Part shown: piece by piece, positions 7,432 to 15,757 of the stretch
How the letters are laid out: every line of letters begins with the position of its first letter
Numbering within the stretch: the first letter of the stretch is position 1
Assembly (NCBI RefSeq): GCF_001613385.1
Contig: NZ_BDCG01000004.1
Span: 62,001 to 126,000 of the forward strand
DNA length: 64,000 nucleotides
Direction of reading: 5' to 3'
Source of the DNA: Nocardia flavorosea NBRC 108225
Lineage (GTDB): Bacteria > Actinomycetota > Actinomycetes > Mycobacteriales > Mycobacteriaceae
The notes under the pieces: model-generated
What the model was told of the DNA's origin: nothing
The model's database searches: none
The model's input: only the letters and a program-made list of their open reading frames with translations
Program-made: the position numbers and the translations under genes

Positions 7432-8055
7432 TCAGCCGAAGATGAGGCCCTTCGCCTGGCTGGTCGCCTTGGCGAAACGCTCCTGGACGTCGGCCCAGTT
7501 GACAACGTTCCAGAAGGCCTTCACATAGTCGGCCTTGACGTTCTTGTACTGCAGGTAGAACGCGTGCTCCCACATATCGACCTGCAGCAGCGGGATGATG
7601 CCCAGCGGAACATTGGCCTGCTGGTCGTAGAGCTGGAAGGTCAGCAGCTTCTGGCCGAGGGTGTCGTAGCCGAGCACCGCCCAGCCGGAGCCCTGCAGGC
7701 CGTTGGCCGCGGCGGTGAACTGCGCGCGGAACTTGTCGAACGAACCGAACTGGTCGTCGATAGCGGCGGCCAGCTCGCCGGTCGGCTTGTCGCCGCCGTT
7801 GGGGGAGAGGTTCTTCCACCAGATCGAGTGGTTGACGTGACCGCCCAGGTGGAATGCGAGATTCTTCTCGTGCAGGAAGATGGCGCCGTGATCGCCGGCT
7901 TCGCGCGCGGCTTCGAGCTTCTCCAGCGCCGTGTTCACCCCGGCGACGTAGGTCGCGTGGTGCTTCGAGTGGTGAATCTCGTTGATCTGCCCGGAGATAT
8001 GCGGCTCCAGGGCGCCGTAGTCGTAATCCAGATCTGGCAGCGTGTACTCAGCCAC
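7432..8055 (-). CDS. sodA: Superoxide dismutase, Mn/Fe family
   Basis: A 207-residue protein of standard length that converts superoxide to O2 and H2O2. The N-terminus [20 protein letters not shown] is nearly the mycobacterial SodA sequence. The expected metal ligands are visible: His28 (EIHHSKHH), the His in [10 protein letters not shown], Asp of VDMWEHAFY and its following His, giving the H-H-D-H set. The Gln/His position that tunes metal choice is not decided here. There is no signal peptide; mycobacterial SodA is exported without one, which may apply here by analogy. The GTG start at 8055 is preceded by AAGGAAGG. A hairpin terminator follows. A Mn exporter lies about 2 kb away. Confidence 0.97.
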   Translation of the reverse strand: MAEYTLPDLDYDYGALEPHISGQINEIHHSKHHATYVAGVNTALEKLEAAREAGDHGAIFLHEKNLAFHLGGHVNHSIWWKNLSPNGGDKPTGELAAAIDDQFGSFDKFRAQFTAAANGLQGSGWAVLGYDTLGQKLLTFQLYDQQANVPLGIIPLLQVDMWEHAFYLQYKNVKADYVKAFWNVVNWADVQERFAKATSQAKGLIFG

Positions 8056-8397
8056 GATGTCCCTTCCTTGTCGGGTCGAGCGCGTCCGTTACGGGATGCT
8101 CCCGACCATTCGTACACCCGATCGGTCCAACTCGCCCCGACACCCCACCATTCCACATCGGAGGCGAAACCGACCATTTTTGTTCCGGTCCTGTGATATG
8201 TCCGCAGCTACCCGCCGGGCCGACCTGGCCGGAGGCGGGTCGGCGGCCCTTCCGCGCGGAAGGTAATGACGGTCACCGGACTCGGCCGGGGGCCGCCGGT
8301 GCCGGCCCTCACCCCTCCACCGCGCTATCCGAGCAACGGAAGCCGCGGCGCAGCAGACGTTTCCCGGCGGCTCCGCGGCGGACCGCTCGGCGATGAT

Positions 8398-9036
8398 TCA
8401 CAACGGTGGTGCGATACCCGGATGCGATGCGCGCGGGTCGCCCTTGTCGTGGGCCGCCCACCAGCGCTGCGAACCGGAGACCAGATCCGCAAGCGGAACG
8501 GGTTCTCCATCGGCGCGCTGTGCGGTGACCGAATCGAACCAGACCCGGACATCGAGTTCGCGCGGGTCGACCCCTTCTTCCTGGGAGAACTCCAGGACAT
8601 GCCGGGAGATCCCGGTGTCGATGGTGGTATCGAAACTGAGCAGTTCACTCCACAGCGTCCAGCTGCTGTCGTCGAGGTCGACGAATTCCCAGCCGTGAAG
8701 CCGGCTACCGCCGAAACTGGCGACCGCGGCGTCGAGGCCGGTGAGCTCCAGCGGCAGGATTCGTGGTGCCAGATCGTCCCACCTTTGCATCCGCAACGAT
8801 GCGGCAATTCTTGTGACGCCGTGGAAGATGAGGTGCACCCGTTGTGTGCGGGTGCCCGGTGTGGCCTCACCGGGGGCGATGCCGGCGGTTTGCTCCGGCA
8901 GGCTCAGCACCTCGAGGTCGAGTACTAGTCGTTTGGCCTCGGAATCGACTGCCGATCCCAGGCATCCGGCCTCCGAAAGTGCTTTGTCGAGACCGGCCTT
9001 GTCCAATTCGTCGAGTAACCCCCTGGTCGATGTCAT
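8398..9036 (-). CDS. Hypothetical protein
   Basis: A 212-residue protein, not recognised. The composition is that of a soluble cytoplasmic protein, with acidic N- and C-terminal regions and beta-rich stretches (RVHLIFHGVTRIAASL, LHGWEFVDLDDSSWTLWSELLSF). There are no signal peptide, membrane helices or known catalytic motifs. The minus frame was preferred because it reads as a balanced amphipathic protein, while the overlapping plus frames are Arg/Pro-rich. It is transcribed toward sodA with a 342-bp gap, so is probably a separate unit. Confidence 0.6.
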   Translation of the reverse strand: MTSTRGLLDELDKAGLDKALSEAGCLGSAVDSEAKRLVLDLEVLSLPEQTAGIAPGEATPGTRTQRVHLIFHGVTRIAASLRMQRWDDLAPRILPLELTGLDAAVASFGGSRLHGWEFVDLDDSSWTLWSELLSFDTTIDTGISRHVLEFSQEEGVDPRELDVRVWFDSVTAQRADGEPVPLADLVSGSQRWWAAHDKGDPRASHPGIAPPL

Positions 9037-9515
9037 GGCGCCAGATTACCGAGATCAGCACGGGGATCAGGGGATTTTCGATTTTTCCGGATCCGGTGGA
9101 ACCGATTCGGCGCCGGTGGCGTCCAACTGGTTATCGGGTCGCGACGGGGCGCGGCGCGATGCGGTGGCCGGACGGCCGCTCCGGGATTTTTTGGAGGGGA
9201 GTACCGGATCGGCCGTTCGGGTCCACCGTTACCGCAGGTCGAGCCGTCGATTCGGGGAACCTGGGATAATGGTGCGCTGAATGGTAGCTGATTGCGCCGG
9301 GACACGATGCGAATTTTGCATATTACTCATTATGAAGCCGTCCATGGATGCGGCCCGCGCAACATCGGATCGACGCGGTATCCCGATCCGGCGAATCTTC
9401 GGCAGCGCCCGGCGTGTCGGTTCGGTCCGGACAGTTGTGGACCGCCGGCCGGCACTGACCGGACGCTCGCCCCGGACCCGGCGGCGGTACCGGCGGTTGT
9501 GGCAGGATCAGTAAC
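9037..9515. other. Intergenic region, no convincing gene
   Basis: This 479-bp stretch lies between a minus-strand hypothetical gene and the plus-strand rhodanese gene, so both promoters should lie here. A short open frame beginning MRILHITHYE (ATG 9307) soon becomes Arg/Pro-rich and was not called. No clear inverted repeats were seen. Confidence 0.45.
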
Positions 9516-9884
9516 GTGACGAGCTTCGGGGTCCCGTCGGTATCGGTCGAGGCCGTACCGGCCGAATTCGATCAGCCGCCCGGGCAGGCGGAGGCGGCTG
9601 CCGTCGTCCTGCTCGATGTGCGTGAAGACGACGAGTGGCAGCTCGGCCATGCGCCGGGCGCCGTGCACATCCCACTGTCCGATATCCCGGCGCGCTACGG
9701 CGAACTGGATCCCGACGCCGACCTGTATGTCGTCTGCCGGCAGGGCGGCCGCTCGATGGAGGCGGTCAAGTATCTGGTGAACATCGGATACGAAGCGGTC
9801 AACGTGGCCGGCGGCATGGTGGCCTGGCAGCAGCTCGGCCGTCCGCTGGCCGGCGAGGGCCCCGGGCCCGCGACGATCTACTGA
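9516..9884 (+). CDS. Rhodanese-domain protein
   Basis: A 122-residue single-domain rhodanese. The pattern VVLLDVREDDEW-QLGHAPGAVHIPLSDI is diagnostic, and the active-site loop is C-R-Q-G-G-R-S with the catalytic Cys at about residue 74. The six-residue loop fits sulfurtransferases that carry persulfide; the acceptor is unknown. The GTG start is weakly supported (AGGA about 9 nt upstream). It is the first of three co-directional genes: 18 bp separate it from the DUF4328 gene, which overlaps the phosphodiesterase gene. Confidence 0.88.
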   Translation: MTSFGVPSVSVEAVPAEFDQPPGQAEAAAVVLLDVREDDEWQLGHAPGAVHIPLSDIPARYGELDPDADLYVVCRQGGRSMEAVKYLVNIGYEAVNVAGGMVAWQQLGRPLAGEGPGPATIY

Positions 9885-9902
9885 CGAATTGCGAGGTGCG
9901 CG

Positions 9903-10952
9903 GTGAGTACGGTGGTGCAGCCTTGTGCCCGCTGCGGTACACGCTGGGCGGTGCAGGGTACGCCGATGCACTGGTGCCCGCGGTGCCGTGGTGTTCTGCT
10001 GTCCCCGGGCCCGATCGACGCCCCGCCGCAACGCCGTAATTACCGCTGGGTCGCCCGCCGGCCCGGTCGCCTCGACCGTTCCCGCCGCACCGCCGGGGCG
10101 GGCCGGGTGTCCGCGGCGACACCCCGGTACACCGAGATTCCGCGCTGGGGGTTACGGGACCGCCCCGTAGCTGCGCGGGACCGCGAACACCCCCGTCCGC
10201 TGAGCACGCTCACCCGCTGGGTGTACACCGCGCTGCTGGCCACCGCGGTGCTGTTCGGTCTGGCCGCCGTGGCCGAACTCGGCCGATACCTGCTTCTGCT
10301 GCGCAACCGCACCCGGCTGATCGAACCGCCGCTGCTGTGGTTCTCCGACGCGCTGGTGAACACCGCCGCACTGTTCGCGTTGATCATGGCGCTGGTCGCC
10401 GCGGTGGCCGCGCTGGGCTGGCTGATCGAGATACGTCGCACCACCTTCGCCGCGACCGGCCGGCGCGACCCGCGTTCACCGCGCATATTGGCGCTGGGCT
10501 GCCTGATTCCGGTGGTGAACCTGATCTGGCCCGGGGTCTTCCTCTCGGAAGTCCTGGCCGAACGCAGTGACCCGCGCCCGTTGCGGGCGGTGCGGGTCTG
10601 GTGGGCGGCCTGGGTTCTCGGCGGCTTGCTCGCGCTGGCCGCGCTGTACTGGCGGACCGCCGATTCGCTGCAGGCCCAGGCCGACGGTGTGCTGTTCACC
10701 GCGCTGACCGATCTCGCCGCGGCCGGTGTCGCCGTGCTGACACTCTGGGTCGTGCGCACGGTCGAGGGCCGCGATCTGCGCGGCCGCGACCGGCTTGCCC
10801 ACCGCTGGGTGGTGGCCGTCGACCCGGCGACTCCGCTGATCGAACCGGTGCGTCCCAGCGGTGCCGCTACGGTGAGCACGGCGCCGGACGCCGGGTCGGC
10901 AGAATCCCGGGACGGTGCCGGCCGAGCAGCACAGGAGGTTGTGGCCCAGTGA
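9903..10952 (+). CDS. DUF4328 membrane protein with N-terminal zinc ribbon
   Basis: The product has 349 residues. The N-terminus has two Cys pairs (CARC and CPRC) typical of a rubredoxin-like zinc knuckle, then a basic linker. Several membrane helices follow from about residue 105 onward (VYTALLATAVLFGLAAVAEL, ALIMALVAAVAALGWL, ALGCLIPVVNLIWPGVF, WAAWVLGGLLALAALYW). The LGCLIPVVNLIWPGVFLSE core is the DUF4328 signature. The function of the family is unknown. Its stop overlaps the GTG of the phosphodiesterase gene (GTGA), indicating translational coupling. Confidence 0.82.
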   Translation: MSTVVQPCARCGTRWAVQGTPMHWCPRCRGVLLSPGPIDAPPQRRNYRWVARRPGRLDRSRRTAGAGRVSAATPRYTEIPRWGLRDRPVAARDREHPRPLSTLTRWVYTALLATAVLFGLAAVAELGRYLLLLRNRTRLIEPPLLWFSDALVNTAALFALIMALVAAVAALGWLIEIRRTTFAATGRRDPRSPRILALGCLIPVVNLIWPGVFLSEVLAERSDPRPLRAVRVWWAAWVLGGLLALAALYWRTADSLQAQADGVLFTALTDLAAAGVAVLTLWVVRTVEGRDLRGRDRLAHRWVVAVDPATPLIEPVRPSGAATVSTAPDAGSAESRDGAGRAAQEVVAQ

Positions 10953-11734
10953 GCGAGCACAGCGACCAGTCGGTCCAGGGCCCGCGTGCGCCGTTCGTGG
11001 TCGCGCACCGCGGCGCGTCGGCCGCGCGTCCGGAACATACGCTGGCGGCCTACGAACTTGCATTGGAAGAGGGCGCCGACGGGGTCGAATGCGATGTGCG
11101 GCTCACCCGCGACGGACATCTGGTCTGCGTGCACGATCGCACGGTGGACCGCACCTCCAGTGGTACCGGATTGGTCAGCGAGCTGACGCTGGCCGAGCTG
11201 AAGGAACTGGACTTCGGTGACGGATCCCCGGCCGGTGTGCTCACGCTGAGCGAACTCATCGGCCTGGTGCTGGATTGGCGCAGCCGCCCGACAAAACTGT
11301 TCATCGAGACCAAACACCCGGTCCGATACGGGTCGCTGGTGGAGAACAAGGTGCTGGCCGAACTGCAGCGATTCGGGATCGCCACGCCGGCGTCGGCGGC
11401 TCATTCGCGGGCGGTGGTGATGTCGTTCGCGGCCACCGCGGTCTGGCGGATCCGCCGGGCGGCGCCCTTGCTGCCGACCGTGCTGCTCGGTGAATCCTCC
11501 CGCTACCTGGGCGGAAGTGCGGCGACCACCGTGGGCGCGACCGCGGTGGGGCCCTCGGTGAAAACTCTGCGGGAGCATCCGGAGCTGGTGGACAAGGCCG
11601 CCGCGGCCGGCCGGGCGACCTACTGCTGGACGGTCGACGAACCCGACGATATCGCGCTGTGCGCGGATCTCGGAGTGAGCTGGGTGGCGACGAACCATCC
11701 GGGCCGGGCGAAGGCTGTCCTCGCCAACCGCTGA
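10949..11734 (+). CDS. Glycerophosphodiester phosphodiesterase
   Basis: A 261-residue cytosolic GDPD-family enzyme that hydrolyses glycerophosphodiesters to glycerol-3-phosphate and an alcohol. Catalytic and metal residues are visible: AHRGA (His20), EGADGVECDVRLT (acidic metal ligands), CVHDRTVDRTSSG (second His), and FIETKHP. There is no signal peptide, so it acts on intracellular substrates, unlike secreted GlpQ. The start is the GTG at 10949, overlapping the upstream stop by 4 bp; the frame extends further upstream only because of the overlap. In M. tuberculosis a GDPD gene also neighbours bfrB. Confidence 0.92.
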   Translation: MSEHSDQSVQGPRAPFVVAHRGASAARPEHTLAAYELALEEGADGVECDVRLTRDGHLVCVHDRTVDRTSSGTGLVSELTLAELKELDFGDGSPAGVLTLSELIGLVLDWRSRPTKLFIETKHPVRYGSLVENKVLAELQRFGIATPASAAHSRAVVMSFAATAVWRIRRAAPLLPTVLLGESSRYLGGSAATTVGATAVGPSVKTLREHPELVDKAAAAGRATYCWTVDEPDDIALCADLGVSWVATNHPGRAKAVLANR

Positions 11735-11794
11735 AGCGGCTACTCGCCGGGCTCCGAACCGAGTGGCCTGCCGCCGGTGAACCGGTATGCCGTG

Positions 11795-11800
11795 TAATTT
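11795..11800 (+). promoter_or_regulatory. -10 element of the DUF5926 gene
   Basis: TAATTT (TANNNT class) ends 8 nt before the GTG at 11809 and there is no ribosome site, so a leaderless or nearly leaderless transcript is likely. No good -35 is seen. Confidence 0.45.
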
Positions 11801-11808
11801 GACCAGCC

Positions 11809-12729
11809 GTGGGTAAGAGCAAACGCAATAGTCCGAAACCCGGAGGCAACCGGGCCCAGCGTCTGGCCGAGCGGCGAGCGGCGTTGCAGGAGGCCGAAAC
11901 TGCCGTTGCCCGGCCTTTCGAGGGTCTGGCCGCGGAATGCGATCTGGTCGCGCTGCGCGAGTTCGTCCCGTCGGCGACTGCCGAATTGGCGCTTGCTCCC
12001 GGTGTCGCCGCCGAGCGGCCGGTAGTCCTGGCGACCGTGTTGCCGGGGGCGGTGGCGGCGCTGGTACGTGCCGCCGACACTCCGACCGGATACGTCGGTG
12101 TGCAGGTTCAGGCCCCGACGGCGGACCCGGCCGCGGATATCGCGGCGTCGATCCTGTGGTCGCAATCCGCCGAACCCGGTGATTCGCTGGCCGTGGCGCA
12201 TGCCGCGCCGGGCGGGCCCGCGCTTTCCGATGTGATCGTGGCCGATGCTGCGCTGGATCTGGTGGTGCACCAGGATTTCGATTGGTGGGTGCCGGAAGGG
12301 GTGCAACCCGATCCGCAGATCGCCGCCACCATCGAACAGGCCAAAGAGGCCATCATGCCGTCGGATCGGCTGGATCTGGGGCCCGAGGCGATCGGTGCGC
12401 CCTGGTGGGTGGATGCCGGCGAGAAGGCTCATCTGCGCTGGGTCCGGCCGGAGTCCGAAGATGATCTGATGCTGGCGCTGGCCCGGTTGCACGCGGCTGG
12501 CGGGCTGCATCTCGGCGAGGGGTCGCGGTTTGCCGGTTCGTTCCGTACGCACGGGCTGCTGGTTCCGGTCTTCGATCTCGATCCGGAGCGGCATGTAAGC
12601 GAATGGGCTACGCCGGCAACGGAGTTCGGTGAGCGTTTGACCGAGGCGCTGGCGGTCGACGCTCCGCTGACCTCGGATCAGCGGCGTTCACGGGACGGGC
12701 TGCGCTCGCGTCAGGTGACCCTCCGCTGA
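11809..12729 (+). CDS. DUF5926 family protein
   Basis: A 306-residue actinobacterial protein of unknown function. It begins MGKSKRNSPKPGGNRAQRLA, a basic unstructured head, followed by a globular acidic body with conserved-looking tryptophan motifs (HQDFDWWVPEG, APWWVDAGEKAHLRWVRPE) and RLHAAGGLHLGEGSRFAGSFR. No membrane or signal sequence is present. DUF5926 is assigned from recall of this overall pattern, not from a search. It converges on bfrB, with a hairpin between them. Confidence 0.75.
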   Translation: MGKSKRNSPKPGGNRAQRLAERRAALQEAETAVARPFEGLAAECDLVALREFVPSATAELALAPGVAAERPVVLATVLPGAVAALVRAADTPTGYVGVQVQAPTADPAADIAASILWSQSAEPGDSLAVAHAAPGGPALSDVIVADAALDLVVHQDFDWWVPEGVQPDPQIAATIEQAKEAIMPSDRLDLGPEAIGAPWWVDAGEKAHLRWVRPESEDDLMLALARLHAAGGLHLGEGSRFAGSFRTHGLLVPVFDLDPERHVSEWATPATEFGERLTEALAVDAPLTSDQRRSRDGLRSRQVTLR

Positions 12730-12822
12730 ATAAAACGGAGGAATTTCCGAAAAACCCTTCTTTCCGAAGCTGATCTCCGCTAAGTTTCAGGGGTCGCCGT
12801 TTCTGGAACCCCCCGGCGACGA

Positions 12823-12858
12823 ACGTCAGCCGACACACGACCCGGCGCCGGCTGACGT
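12823..12858. terminator. Bidirectional hairpin between convergent genes
   Basis: A perfect 10-bp stem, ACGTCAGCCG (12823-12832) with CGGCTGACGT (12849-12858), lies between the DUF5926 and bfrB stops. A second, weaker hairpin (GTCGCCG/CGGCGAC) lies just before it. Confidence 0.6.
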
Positions 12859-12998
12859 GCTGGAGCATCGGCCGCCCGACCTCGGCGCAGTAGGCCGGGA
12901 CGGCCGATGCTCCCAATTCATCATCCGGGAACAGTCCACCGGCGCCGTCCGAGCTGTCCGCATCACGGCGGCACTCGGCCGGGCGGACTGTCCAGTTA

Positions 12999-13550
12999 TC
13001 AGATATGGCCGCCGGCCACCGAAGGTGAGCCCGGCGCATAGGTCGGGTCATCGCTCATCTCGCGGGCGATGAACTCCTCGAGATCGAACAGGTTCGAACC
13101 GGCGCGGTCGGCCACAGTGAGCAGCGTGGTCATCTTCGCGACTTCCTCGACCTGCTCCTTGAGGAACCACTGCATGAACTGTTCGCCCAGATAATCGCCT
13201 TCTTCGCGGGCCGTGCTCGCCAGCTGGACAATCTGGTCGGTAACGGTCTTCTCCTGATCGAGTGCCAGCGCGATCGGCTCCCGAGAATTCTCGAAATGCG
13301 ACTTTGCTGCATCGACGCCGGAAATGTCGACGCTGATATCCCGATCCAGGAAATACTGGACGATCATCATCGCGTGATTGCGTTCTTCGACGGCCTGCGC
13401 GTAGAAACGCTTCGCCAGTTGGGGCAGGTCGGCGTTGTCATACCACACGGCGATGGCGATGTACTGGTGCTCGGCATTGAACTCGTGCCGAATTTGATCG
13501 TGCAGCAATCCGTGGAATTTGCTGCGGGGGCTCTCCGGATGATTGGACAT
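12999..13550 (-). CDS. bfrB: Ferritin BfrB
   Basis: A 183-residue 24-mer-type ferritin that oxidises and stores iron, closely resembling mycobacterial BfrB. The ferroxidase residues are intact: Glu in HEFNAEHQY (about 23), Glu and His in AVEERNHAMM, Glu in DQEKTVTDQ, and Gln/Glu in LKEQVEE. The C-terminal tail after FIAREMSDDP is the extended form typical of BfrB. The ATG at 13550 lacks a strong ribosome site, but TAATGT lies 6 nt upstream, suggesting a leaderless transcript. Two IdeR-like boxes lie upstream, matching the known iron-dependent activation of bfrB in mycobacteria. Confidence 0.95.
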   Translation of the reverse strand: MSNHPESPRSKFHGLLHDQIRHEFNAEHQYIAIAVWYDNADLPQLAKRFYAQAVEERNHAMMIVQYFLDRDISVDISGVDAAKSHFENSREPIALALDQEKTVTDQIVQLASTAREEGDYLGEQFMQWFLKEQVEEVAKMTTLLTVADRAGSNLFDLEEFIAREMSDDPTYAPGSPSVAGGHI

Positions 13551-13556
13551 GCCTTG

Positions 13557-13562
13557 ACATTA
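13557..13562 (-). promoter_or_regulatory. -10 element of bfrB
   Basis: On the minus strand TAATGT ends 6 nt before the bfrB ATG. TGACAT lies 16 bp further upstream as a possible -35. Confidence 0.5.
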
Positions 13563-13601
13563 ACGCCGTAATGGGGCTATGTCATCCAAGTGCAGCCTTA
13601 T

Positions 13602-13645
13602 TGAGGCTAGTGTTGCCTTATTCGAATGAGGATAGTATTGCCTTA
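13602..13645 (-). promoter_or_regulatory. Tandem IdeR-like iron boxes upstream of bfrB
   Basis: Two 19-bp sites, TGAGGCTAGTGTTGCCTTA (13602-13620) and TGAGGATAGTATTGCCTTA (13627-13645), are identical at 17 of 19 positions and spaced 25 bp centre to centre. Read on the minus strand they match about 14 and 15 of 19 positions of the IdeR consensus TWAGGTWAGSCTWACCTWA. They lie about 60 and 85 bp upstream of the bfrB start, a position suited to activation. The distal box overlaps the stop codon of the neighbouring ferritin-like gene. Confidence 0.65.
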
Positions 13646-14197
13646 TTTATTTCTACCGGCTCCGGCCATTTTCGGCACCGAGCTGTTCGTTTGCGGTGCG
13701 ACCGCGGGCAGCTCCCGGGCCACGAAGTCCTCGACATCGAACAAATTCCCGGCTGAGCGATCGATCACAGCCAGCAATGTCGACATACCGGCCACATCCT
13801 GCTGCTGGCATTCGAGCAGCCAGCTCATGAATTGTTCACCCAGGAAATCCGCCCATTCCCGGGCCACGTTGGCGAGTTCGGTGACCTGATCCGTCAGTGT
13901 CTGCTCGCGCGCGAGCAGGAATGCCACTGCGGCACGAGGTGATTCGAAGGTCTGGCGTACTTCGCCGAGGCCACCGATGGTGATCTCGAGATCCCGGTCG
14001 ATCAGATACTGGACGATCCGCAGCGCATGCCCGCGCTGCTGGTCCGATCGGCCGTAGCAATGCGCGGCCAGCCGCGGCAACCGCTGGATATCGAAGTACA
14101 CCGCCGCGGCCAGATACTGCTGCGAAGCGGTGAGCCCGTGCTGCACCTGGGCCCGTAGGAGGGCGATGAACGGCTGAGCCAGGTCGCTGTCGTGCAT
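13643..14197 (-). CDS. Ferritin-like paralogue with degenerate ferroxidase centre
   Basis: The product has 184 residues and aligns along its full length with the adjacent BfrB (QQYLAAAVYFD, LIDRDLEI, EQTLTDQVTEL, GEQFMSWLLE, DRSAGNLFDVEDFVARE). The iron ligands are changed. The first ligand Glu is replaced in HGLTASQQY, the E-xx-H Glu becomes Gln in DQQRGHA, and the last Glu becomes Asp in CQQQD; the Glu of REQTLTDQ and the His remain. It probably arose by tandem duplication and may form mixed cages with BfrB or do something other than iron oxidation. Both ideas are inference. The gene lies 92 bp upstream of bfrB, same strand. Confidence 0.82.
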   Translation of the reverse strand: MHDSDLAQPFIALLRAQVQHGLTASQQYLAAAVYFDIQRLPRLAAHCYGRSDQQRGHALRIVQYLIDRDLEITIGGLGEVRQTFESPRAAVAFLLAREQTLTDQVTELANVAREWADFLGEQFMSWLLECQQQDVAGMSTLLAVIDRSAGNLFDVEDFVARELPAVAPQTNSSVPKMAGAGRNK

Positions 14198-14274
14198 ATA
14201 TCGATTATCGCGCGTTCACGGACAGGTCCGGAGCCCGGGCCGCGACCAGTGGTCGTCGCCCGGCCCGGGGGGGC

Positions 14275-15651
14275 TCATTCGGTGGTGAGTTCCGCAGGGA
14301 CCGGATCACCGTTGGCCAGCGCTTCGAAGAACCTACTGGCATCGGGCTTCGCCCACAGCACGACATTGCCGCTCGCGGTATCGGTGAATCCACCCACCGG
14401 GACGCTCGTCGCCAGGGTGTCGCCCCGTAACGACCAGCCCAGCCGGGCGAGGTCCCAGATATGGTCGTCGGAATCGACGGTCAGCGAGCGCGCGGTGTTA
14501 CTGGCCATGGGCCACAGCGCGAACGGATTGGCCAGGGTGGCGGGGCTGGTCGCCTTCTCCAGCAAGGCCGAAAGGAACAGTCGCTGATTTTTCATCCGGT
14601 CGATATCGGCGAGCGCGGTGGCCCGGCTGCGCACGAAGCCCAGCGCCTGCGGGCCGTTCAATTCTTGACAGCCCGCGGGGATATCGATGCCGGCGAGCGG
14701 ATCGTTGATGGCCTGCGGTACGCACACATCGATACCGCCCAGCCCGTCCACCACGCCCGCGAAACCGGCGAAGCCGATCTCGGCGTAGTGATCGATGTGC
14801 AGCCCGGTAGCGATCTCCACGGTTTGGGTGAGCAGGGGCGCCCCGCCGAAAGCGAACGCGGCATTGAGCTTGTCCTGGCCGTAGCCCGGGATACCGACAT
14901 AGGAATCGCGCGGCAGGCTCACCAAGGTGGTGCGGCCCGAGGGCGGGATATGCACCAGAATGATGGTGTCGGTGCGTGCGTCGCCGACCTCACCGCCCGT
15001 GGCCAGGCCCTGCGTCTCTTCATCGGACAGCCCGGCCCGGCTGTCCGATCCGACCAGCAGCCAGTTCGTACCCGCGGTATTGCCGACCCGGTCCTCGTAA
15101 TCGCCGAGCGCGTCGATCCGGGTCAGCGAACCGTCGAGTTTCACGACCCCGTACACCAGCGCGCTGATCAGCACCAACAGGAAAACCAGGACCCACCGGC
15201 CGAGATGACGTTTCCGGCGGCGTCGCGGATGCGGGGCGGCACCGCCGTACGGCGCATTCCGGCCCGCCGGCGGTGGCCGCCTGCGCCCCCCGTGGTCCGG
15301 AGCCGGGCGCCGGTTGGGCGCGTACTCGGATTCGCGGTAAGGCACCGGACGTTGCGTGGGTGCATGGGTGCGCGGACCGGGTTTACCGCCACGTCCCGGC
15401 GCAGGGGGGCGCGCGGGCGGAGCTTGCCGTCCCTCGGGGGCCTGGGAGTACGCCCGGGGCGGTTCATAGCGTTCGGTGGGCCGCCCGCCACGGGACGGGC
15501 CCGGACCGCGGCGGATGACCTGCGGCGGTTCGACCGGTGGGCGCCCGCCACGGGGCGGGGGAGGGGTGGGCCGGCGCGCGGGGCCTCGTCCGGGTGCTCC
15601 GTTCTGCGGCGGCACCCGGCGCATCCGTGGGTCGTCGCCGTTCATCATCAT
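14275..15651 (-). CDS. LytR-CpsA-Psr (LCP) family ligase
   Basis: A protein of about 458 residues. A Pro/Arg-rich cytoplasmic head of about 150 residues is followed by one membrane helix (WVLVFLLVLISALVYGVV) and an extracellular LCP domain. LCP signatures are present: NWLLVGSDSRAG, ARTDTIILVHIPP, LVSLPRDSYVGIPG, KLNAAFAFGG, and FVRSRATALADIDRMKNQRLFL with the catalytic Arg set. LCP enzymes join polymers such as arabinogalactan to peptidoglycan, which suits this mycolate-type organism. The start is uncertain: Met codons at 15669, 15651, 15648 and 15645 are close together, and TACAGT lies just upstream of the last ones. Confidence 0.88.
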   Translation of the reverse strand: MMMNGDDPRMRRVPPQNGAPGRGPARRPTPPPPRGGRPPVEPPQVIRRGPGPSRGGRPTERYEPPRAYSQAPEGRQAPPARPPAPGRGGKPGPRTHAPTQRPVPYRESEYAPNRRPAPDHGGRRRPPPAGRNAPYGGAAPHPRRRRKRHLGRWVLVFLLVLISALVYGVVKLDGSLTRIDALGDYEDRVGNTAGTNWLLVGSDSRAGLSDEETQGLATGGEVGDARTDTIILVHIPPSGRTTLVSLPRDSYVGIPGYGQDKLNAAFAFGGAPLLTQTVEIATGLHIDHYAEIGFAGFAGVVDGLGGIDVCVPQAINDPLAGIDIPAGCQELNGPQALGFVRSRATALADIDRMKNQRLFLSALLEKATSPATLANPFALWPMASNTARSLTVDSDDHIWDLARLGWSLRGDTLATSVPVGGFTDTASGNVVLWAKPDASRFFEALANGDPVPAELTTE

Positions 15652-15757
15652 CAGACTGTACTTATCCATCTCGCCGGTGTTCGTCAGCGGCGGGACCGGC
15701 GAGACTACGCCCCAGGTGGGGGCGTCGATCGTGTCCAGCCGGGTTACGCGCCGGACC

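Noticed and set aside
9307..9519. Short frame starting MRILHITHYE
   Set aside because: The start looks like a glycosyltransferase, but the rest is Arg/Pro-rich, has no ribosome site and overlaps the rhodanese start.
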